Shown: piece after piece, positions 60,152 to 64,000 of the stretch | Layout of the letters: every line of letters starts with the position of its first letter | Position numbering within the stretch: position 1 is the stretch's first letter | Source of the DNA: Polynucleobacter corsicus | Lineage (GTDB): Bacteria > Pseudomonadota > Gammaproteobacteria > Burkholderiales > Burkholderiaceae | DNA: 64,000 bases | NCBI RefSeq assembly: GCF_018688255.1 | Contig: NZ_CP061314.1 | Coordinates: 248,001 to 312,000 of the forward strand | Direction of reading: 5' to 3' | Notes under the pieces: model-generated | Told to the model about the DNA's origin: nothing | The model's input: the letters and a program-made list of their open reading frames with translations, nothing else | Database searches by the model: none | Made by a program: the position numbers and the translations under genes

Positions 60152-60231
60152 GCGGAGATTATAGGGTGTATTCACCGCAAAGTCTATTATTCTCCGCATT
60201 TATTGCGGATTAAATGGGGCTAATCACCGCA
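60151..60231. promoter_or_regulatory. CCGCA repeat cluster at the fic promoter
   Basis: The pentamer CCGCA, in either direction, occurs five times in 81 bp: 60151-60155, 60175-60179, 60194-60198, 60204-60208 and 60227-60231. Two form the inverted repeat TCCGCA-N5-TGCGGA (60193-60209). A TATAAT on the minus strand (60157-60162) and a TAGACT 18 bases before it fit a promoter inside the cluster. This suggests an operator for fic control. Confidence 0.45.
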
Positions 60232-60899
60232 TTGTTACGGATATTTATAATAAATACCAATAAAATCAATTAGTTAATATGATTAATATCACGCTAACAT
60301 CGACAATGTTAGCGTGCAAATTCAGCGTTACTAAGCTAGTTACTGTTGCAATTGCAATAGGGCCTGAGCGAACCCCCTGAACACTTCTTTAATCTTGCCC
60401 CTATGAGTTCATATCAGCGCCACATTAAGATGCGTCCTAAGGACGCATCTTAATGTGGCGCTTGTCTGATGTCTTGATGATTTCGAGTTCAATAGACTGG
60501 TGGCGAGAGCTGCATGTTGGGTTTTTTTGGCAGCGTATCCATACTCTTTTCGATTGAGTTCACAAAGCTTCTCCAAAAGCAAAGAGAGCGTGTCCACACT
60601 CTCTTTAAAAATTGACGTGATCTCGATTTGCTTCTGAATTCAGAAAATACATTCAAAACTTTTCAATTTTTTAAAAAAAGCAAAAATGATTTTTGAAACG
60701 CATGTTTTGTTCTGAAATCGCAAAATTGACCCAAATCATTTCTTGATCCTGGGCGCTCTAAAGCAAATTCTCGGAAATTCACTTTGCCATGGCTCTATAT
60801 GATATATAGCTCAGAAGGCGATAAGCCTGCTAACACCATGTATCACCCTTCATAAATTCAGGTATGCAATTGCAAGGCATATCTGATAAACTGTTTGTA
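60200..60899. other. Gene-poor interval with hairpins
   Basis: Between fic and the TumE-like gene I find no convincing gene. It holds an 11-bp perfect hairpin (arms 60290-60300 and 60306-60316), the 22-bp hairpin listed separately, and short IR CTATAT-GAT-ATATAG (60795-60809) about 90 bp before tumE. A minus-strand frame at 60409-60597 (LEKLCELNRKEYGYAAKK) faintly resembles an integrase N-terminus and could be a remnant, but I would not call it. Confidence 0.5.
60416..60462. repeat. 22-bp perfect inverted repeat with 3-base loop
   Basis: Arms 60416-60437 and 60441-60462 are perfectly complementary around TAA. The stem is GC-moderate (GCGCCACATT at its base, ATGCGTCC near the loop). No T run follows on either strand. 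It lies in the gap between fic and tumE. Its perfection and lack of a poly-T make it unlike an ordinary terminator. Confidence 0.85.
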
Positions 60900-61241
60900 A
60901 TGACTAAAAAATCCAAGCCCAAGATCGAATCCCAGTTGGAGAGGGAGACGTTTAAGTTAAAGGCAAACAAGGGCGGTGGCATTTTAAGTTTTGAAGTTTG
61001 GGGTTTCGTTCAAAATGGCAAAACGGTAGTAACACGATACAACTTGGCTTACATCAATCCACTGATTTGTCAAAAAGATAACGGGCGGGTGTTGGGGTTT
61101 GATAATGCACATGACTATCACCACAGGCACTATATGGGGAAAGTAGCCCCTGTCGAGTTTGTGAGCTATGAGCAAACGCTAGAGCAGTTTCAAGAAGAGT
61201 GGCAGGAAATCGTTAAAGGATTAAAAAAGGTGAAAAAATGA
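60900..61241 (+). CDS. TumE-family (DUF6516) toxin-like protein
   Basis: 113 residues from ATG 60900 (ATG 60864 would add 12). The core ILSFEVWGFVQNGKTVVTRY, NLAYINPLICQKDNGRVLGF, DNAHDYHHRHYMGKVAPVEF and a final QFQEEWQEIVKG match the DUF6516/TumE layout with LGYDNxxGxxHxHxxG. It overlaps the following regulator by 4 bp. The family is annotated as a toxin; its activity is not shown here. Confidence 0.72.
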   Translation: MTKKSKPKIESQLERETFKLKANKGGGILSFEVWGFVQNGKTVVTRYNLAYINPLICQKDNGRVLGFDNAHDYHHRHYMGKVAPVEFVSYEQTLEQFQEEWQEIVKGLKKVKK

Positions 61242-61612
61242 CTAAAGTAATTATTCGCACCGATAAGGTCGAGGGCTTTTTCGATCGAGCGCGCAAAGCA
61301 GCGCAAAAAGGAGATCGTGGTGAATCATTTAAGAAGTCAGCCACTTTCTCATTTGAAGATCCTCAAGAGATGTTTATGGTCCTCTCAGAAGCGCGTAGGC
61401 GTCTGATGTTGGAGGTAATGGATGAGCCTAAAACGATTACCCAACTAACGGTCAAGTTGCATCGTGAACGCTCTGCCATTACCAAAGATATTGGGCTCTT
61501 GGAGAAGTTAGGTTTGCTTGTTTCGCAAAAGAGGTCTAATCCTGGCCATGGTGTAGAGAAGTTGGTTAGGACAGTTGCGCCAAAAATAGAGATGATTGCG
61601 ACTTTAGGCTAA
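61238..61612 (+). CDS. TumA-like antitoxin with winged HTH
   Basis: 124 residues: FEDPQEMFMVLSEARRRLML, EVMDEPKTITQLTVKLHRER and SAITKDIGLLEKLGLLVSQK form a winged helix of the ArsR/MarR type, followed by NPGHGVEKLVRTVAPKIEM. Position after a TumE-like toxin with coupled translation marks it as the antitoxin. Confidence 0.78.
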   Translation: MTKVIIRTDKVEGFFDRARKAAQKGDRGESFKKSATFSFEDPQEMFMVLSEARRRLMLEVMDEPKTITQLTVKLHRERSAITKDIGLLEKLGLLVSQKRSNPGHGVEKLVRTVAPKIEMIATLG

Positions 61613-61675
61613 TTTCTTCTGAAATGGCTTAGTAATTTGCACTCATGTTTTTATTGATAATTTGGAAAGAAAATT

Positions 61676-62053
61676 ATGGATTGGTTGCAAGTTATAGAGA
61701 GTCTAAAGTTAGCGTTAGATTTGACTGACCTAGGAATTAAGGTGAGAGATTACTTTCTGACAAATCAAGCGGAATTTAAGAGTCCTGATGTGCAGGCAGT
61801 CATTCAAAATCTTCCTTTTAATGCCTCTCCTGATGAGATCATCAGCGCACTAGCCCCTTTATATGAAGAAAAAGCTCATTTGCATTTTAAGGCTGGCGAT
61901 AACAACGGAGGCGACTTGTATCTTCATAATGTGCAGGTTGAAGCTGGTCCAGGACATGACATTCGAGTAAGTGGGGGTGATGGCGGTCCATTAGGAAGAG
62001 GTGGGAATACAGTTATATCCAACTCTACCTTTACTGGTGGGAAGAAAGAATAG
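61676..62053 (+). CDS. Hypothetical protein with glycine-rich C-terminus
   Basis: 125 residues, no family recognised. The first half is helical and acidic (MDWLQVIESLKLALDLTDLG, IKVRDYFLTNQAEFKSPDVQ, NASPDEIISALAPLYEEKAH). The second half is beta-like and Gly/Asn-rich (GDNNGGDLYLHNVQVEAGPG, SGGDGGPLGRGGNTVISNST). A GAAAGAAA-like purine run precedes the ATG. It follows the TumE/TumA pair by 64 bp. Confidence 0.7.
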   Translation: MDWLQVIESLKLALDLTDLGIKVRDYFLTNQAEFKSPDVQAVIQNLPFNASPDEIISALAPLYEEKAHLHFKAGDNNGGDLYLHNVQVEAGPGHDIRVSGGDGGPLGRGGNTVISNSTFTGGKKE

Positions 62054-62365
62054 TTAAGAAACTCATTCAGGCCCGCTACGGTGCACTAGCAAACTCTTTC
62101 CTACGTCAAATTACTTCAATGAGCTTGATGTAATCAGTAATTTCAGACCCCACTCTTTTTTGTAATGCAAGCTAGCATTTGCCAATTCATCATCTGGAGA
62201 TTGCATGCTGCACATCGAATACATTCACAAAAGAGCTCGACTCTTTCGTATCGAATTGAATTGAGTTTAAGAGTGCTTGCCGTAATGATTGTGTTGCTAT
62301 TGATTTGGCAAATACTGAGCGTCTTGCGCTTCTTTAAGTAGGGCTTTACCGCTAGGTGTTTTAGT
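62054..62365. other. Gap without a recognised gene
   Basis: 312 bp between the unknown Gly-rich protein and the stop of the glycosyl-phosphate transferase. I find no supported gene or strong hairpin. A minus-strand frame spans it from within the next gene but has no recognisable domain, so it is left out. It may contain the 3' end signals of two convergent genes. Confidence 0.5.
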
Positions 62366-63445
62366 TCATTGCTCCAGACGCAACCACTTCGGCGTTCTGA
62401 ATTTGACAATGCTGGTGTAAATCCAGACATAAGAAATGATGAAGATGAGGCATGCTGTGATGAGGATGAGGGTAGATTTCCACCATAGAATCGCAGGAGC
62501 AACACTCATACCAGCCAAAATCCATAAATAAGGAGCTGTTTTCGAATTGGCTGAAAACCAGTTTTTATCTTGATGGTTATTCATCAGAATGCGACGGTAA
62601 ATCAGGGTATGGAAATGAATGCCATCCGGTTGCCCTGGACTTTTCCCTTGGTGTATCCTACGTCTGTAGATAGTAAAAAGCGTTTCCATAATGGGGTAAG
62701 CATTGATGAGTAGGGCAAACCAAGGCGAGACCTCTTGATGTCTAAAGACAAGAAGAATGCTCAGGGCTGCAATCCAAAAGCCAATAAGATAAGCTCCGCC
62801 ATCACCTAAGAAGATCAATCCACGAGGATAGTTCCAGATAAAAAATCCTAAGATTGCACCCGCCATCACTAAGGATGGGTAAATAATTGTGGGGTCTGCA
62901 AACAAGAATCCTACATATGCAATGCCTAGTAAGGTGATGATGCCAACCATACTAGCCAGGCCATTAAAGCCATCAATAATGTTGTATGCGTTAGCTAGCC
63001 CCATCATGGCAAAGATTGTAAAAATTGCACCCACCAGTGGAATGGTGAGTATGAAATCAACTCCTGGAATATCAAGCCTAACAATCTGAGCTTGCAGTAA
63101 ATAAACAAAAAGTGCTGCTGAGATCATCGTAAAAAATAAACGCTTGCGAACACTGATCTTTTTGGTGAGATCCTCAATGAGGCCAATGGCAAAAGTAGGA
63201 ATAGCGCAGATCAGCAGCGTAACTTCAATGGTGGAATTGGGGACATTTTTCAGCCTTAAAAGAATGGCTAGAAGCAATCCTGCCGCAATTGCAATGCCAC
63301 CAATTCGAGGAACAATCTTGGTATGAAATTTTTGCGGACCCGTTAAATCAGAATCGGCAGATAAATGGCTATGTAAATGCTTAAACCGAATGATGAGTAG
63401 GGTTGTAATAAATGAGGAGAAAAAGGCTGCTAGTAAACCGGACAT
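62366..63445 (-). CDS. WecA/WbpL-type undecaprenyl-phosphate sugar phosphotransferase
   Basis: 359 residues with about ten membrane helices, in the MraY/WecA (GT4 polyprenol) superfamily. Visible motifs: GPQKFHTKIVPRIGGIAIAA, GLIEDLTKKISVRKRL (Asp pair), GLANAYNIIDGFNGLASMVG and the catalytic region NYPRGLIFLGDGGAYLIGFW. The end of the cytoplasmic loop has the His motif DGIHFHTLIYRR. It would add the first sugar phosphate to undecaprenyl phosphate, the start of O-antigen assembly for this locus. Confidence 0.9.
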   Translation of the reverse strand: MSGLLAAFFSSFITTLLIIRFKHLHSHLSADSDLTGPQKFHTKIVPRIGGIAIAAGLLLAILLRLKNVPNSTIEVTLLICAIPTFAIGLIEDLTKKISVRKRLFFTMISAALFVYLLQAQIVRLDIPGVDFILTIPLVGAIFTIFAMMGLANAYNIIDGFNGLASMVGIITLLGIAYVGFLFADPTIIYPSLVMAGAILGFFIWNYPRGLIFLGDGGAYLIGFWIAALSILLVFRHQEVSPWFALLINAYPIMETLFTIYRRRIHQGKSPGQPDGIHFHTLIYRRILMNNHQDKNWFSANSKTAPYLWILAGMSVAPAILWWKSTLILITACLIFIISYVWIYTSIVKFRTPKWLRLEQ

Positions 63446-63534
63446 CTTTTGATTATAAATTCTAAAAATACTATTTCACAAGATTTGGTGCTGAGATCTC
63501 CATTTTTAATCTTTTCATGTGGTCTTTTGGGTCT

Positions 63535-64000
63535 CTAGGGCACCAAACTCAAAAACAAGAACTCAAAGAAGATAATCAGGTGAACAACGCCTTGCAATAG
63601 CGTAGTTCTCCCAATAGCTAATGTTAGTGCCCCAATAAACAAGGATAGGTACATTAGGGTCATATTGAGTGAGCTGATGCCTAAGCTGAGTGGCAGATTA
63701 AAGAAAATAGCGATTGCTGCTACGGTTGGAATGGTGAGTCCAATACTAGCTAGAGCGGATCCCAGTGCCAAATTCAAGCTGCTTTGTAATCGATTGGCTC
63801 TTGCGGCTCTCACTGCTGCATACGCTTCTGGCAAGAGTACCAACATCGCAATGGCGATACCGACCACTGTTTTGGGAGCGCCTGCTGCTTTTACTCCGGC
63901 TTCAATTGCTGGATTGAGTGCTTCAGCTAGTCCTACAACCACTGCAAGAGAGATTATTAATAGTAGTGCGCTAATCCCTGTCTTGAGATTAGTTGGTTTC
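63535..64000 (-). CDS. Sodium/calcium exchanger family protein (ChaA/y4hA-like), partial
   Basis: The C-terminal part of a membrane antiporter; the frame stays open to the window edge (first codon 63999). Motifs: VVVGLAEALNPAIEAGVKAA, GAPKTVVGIAIAMLVLLPEA (alpha-repeat with Gly-x-x-Pro-Glu), AVRAARANRLQSSLNLALG and SALASIGLTIPTVAAIAIF. This is the signature of the CaCA superfamily, ChaA/y4hA group. The N-terminus lies outside. Confidence 0.88.
   Translation of the reverse strand, partial: KPTNLKTGISALLLIISLAVVVGLAEALNPAIEAGVKAAGAPKTVVGIAIAMLVLLPEAYAAVRAARANRLQSSLNLALGSALASIGLTIPTVAAIAIFFNLPLSLGISSLNMTLMYLSLFIGALTLAIGRTTLLQGVVHLIIFFEFLFLSLVP

Noticed and set aside
60409..60597. 62-codon minus-strand frame as an integrase remnant
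   Set aside because: Only a faint similarity over about 25 residues, and the frame runs through the perfect hairpin at 60416-60462, so its second half is fixed by the repeat.
60841..61612. CRISPR-like or tRNA signals in the accessory region
   Set aside because: No spaced direct repeats were seen, and the partly tRNA-like stretch near 60790-60830 lacks an anticodon arm and a TTC loop.
62143..62505. Minus-strand frame of 120 codons across the gap and into the WecA-like gene
   Set aside because: It starts inside the well-supported transferase gene in another frame, is Ser/Cys-rich and shows no domain; most likely a chance frame.

Overview
The window looks like a chromosomal segment of a freshwater betaproteobacterium of the Burkholderiaceae, most likely Polynucleobacter or a close relative. 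This is inferred from gene order (glyA-nrdR, exbB-exbD-lpxK-trm112-kdsB-adk, tolQRAB-pal-cpoB-queC), the short intergenic gaps, moderate GC in the housekeeping parts and the protein style; no database was searched. The window opens inside a tolC-like gene and ends inside a ChaA/y4hA-type cation antiporter gene, both on the minus strand.

Layout. 1-12 kb: envelope and cofactor genes (uppP, trmB, nusB-ribH-ribBA, a block of minor type IV pilins, ribD, ribE, queC). 10-16.4 kb: the Tol-Pal operon on the minus strand, split between tolB and pal by an inward-facing Xre/ParS-RES toxin-antitoxin pair on the other strand. 16.4-33.5 kb: housekeeping genes (glyA, nrdR, adk, kdsB, lpxK, a second ExbB/ExbD pair, xseA, murB, yajQ, xerD, plsY, folE, a high-potential iron-sulfur protein) with toxin-antitoxin genes wedged between them. 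I count about ten toxin-antitoxin loci from 9.8 to 31.3 kb. Three look intact (Xre-RES, HicAB, VapBC). The rest are broken or orphaned: a HigA-type stub, a frameshifted RelE, a HigB with an amber codon, a second HigA-type stub, a HicB with a scrambled C-terminus, a CopG-like antitoxin stub and a lone VapB.

33.9-57.7 kb: a large surface-polysaccharide (O-antigen or capsule) locus. Its left part makes GDP-mannose and GDP-fucose (manC, gmd, fcl) and holds a glycosyltransferase, an O-antigen ligase/polymerase-like protein and a Wzz-type protein; gmd carries an in-frame amber codon at position 79. The centre (about 42-52.4 kb) is clearly AT-rich and holds UDP-galactopyranose mutase, candidate Wzy and Wzx, several glycosyltransferases, a methyltransferase, a 2-oxoglutarate/Fe(II) oxygenase-like protein and an NAD-dependent epimerase. 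The right part is a cassette for a GDP-linked (6-deoxy-)heptose: reductase, GDP-sugar 4,6-dehydratase, heptose-7-phosphate kinase, phosphoheptose isomerase and heptose-1-phosphate guanylyltransferase. No gmhB phosphatase is visible.

57.7-62 kb is accessory DNA: a complete IS3-family element directly after the heptose cassette, a class II Fic protein with a repeat-rich promoter, long perfect hairpins, a TumE/TumA-like toxin-antitoxin pair and a small unknown glycine-rich protein. From 62.4 kb a WecA/WbpL-type initiating glycosyl-phosphate transferase (the likely first step for the polysaccharide) and the partial cation antiporter close the window.
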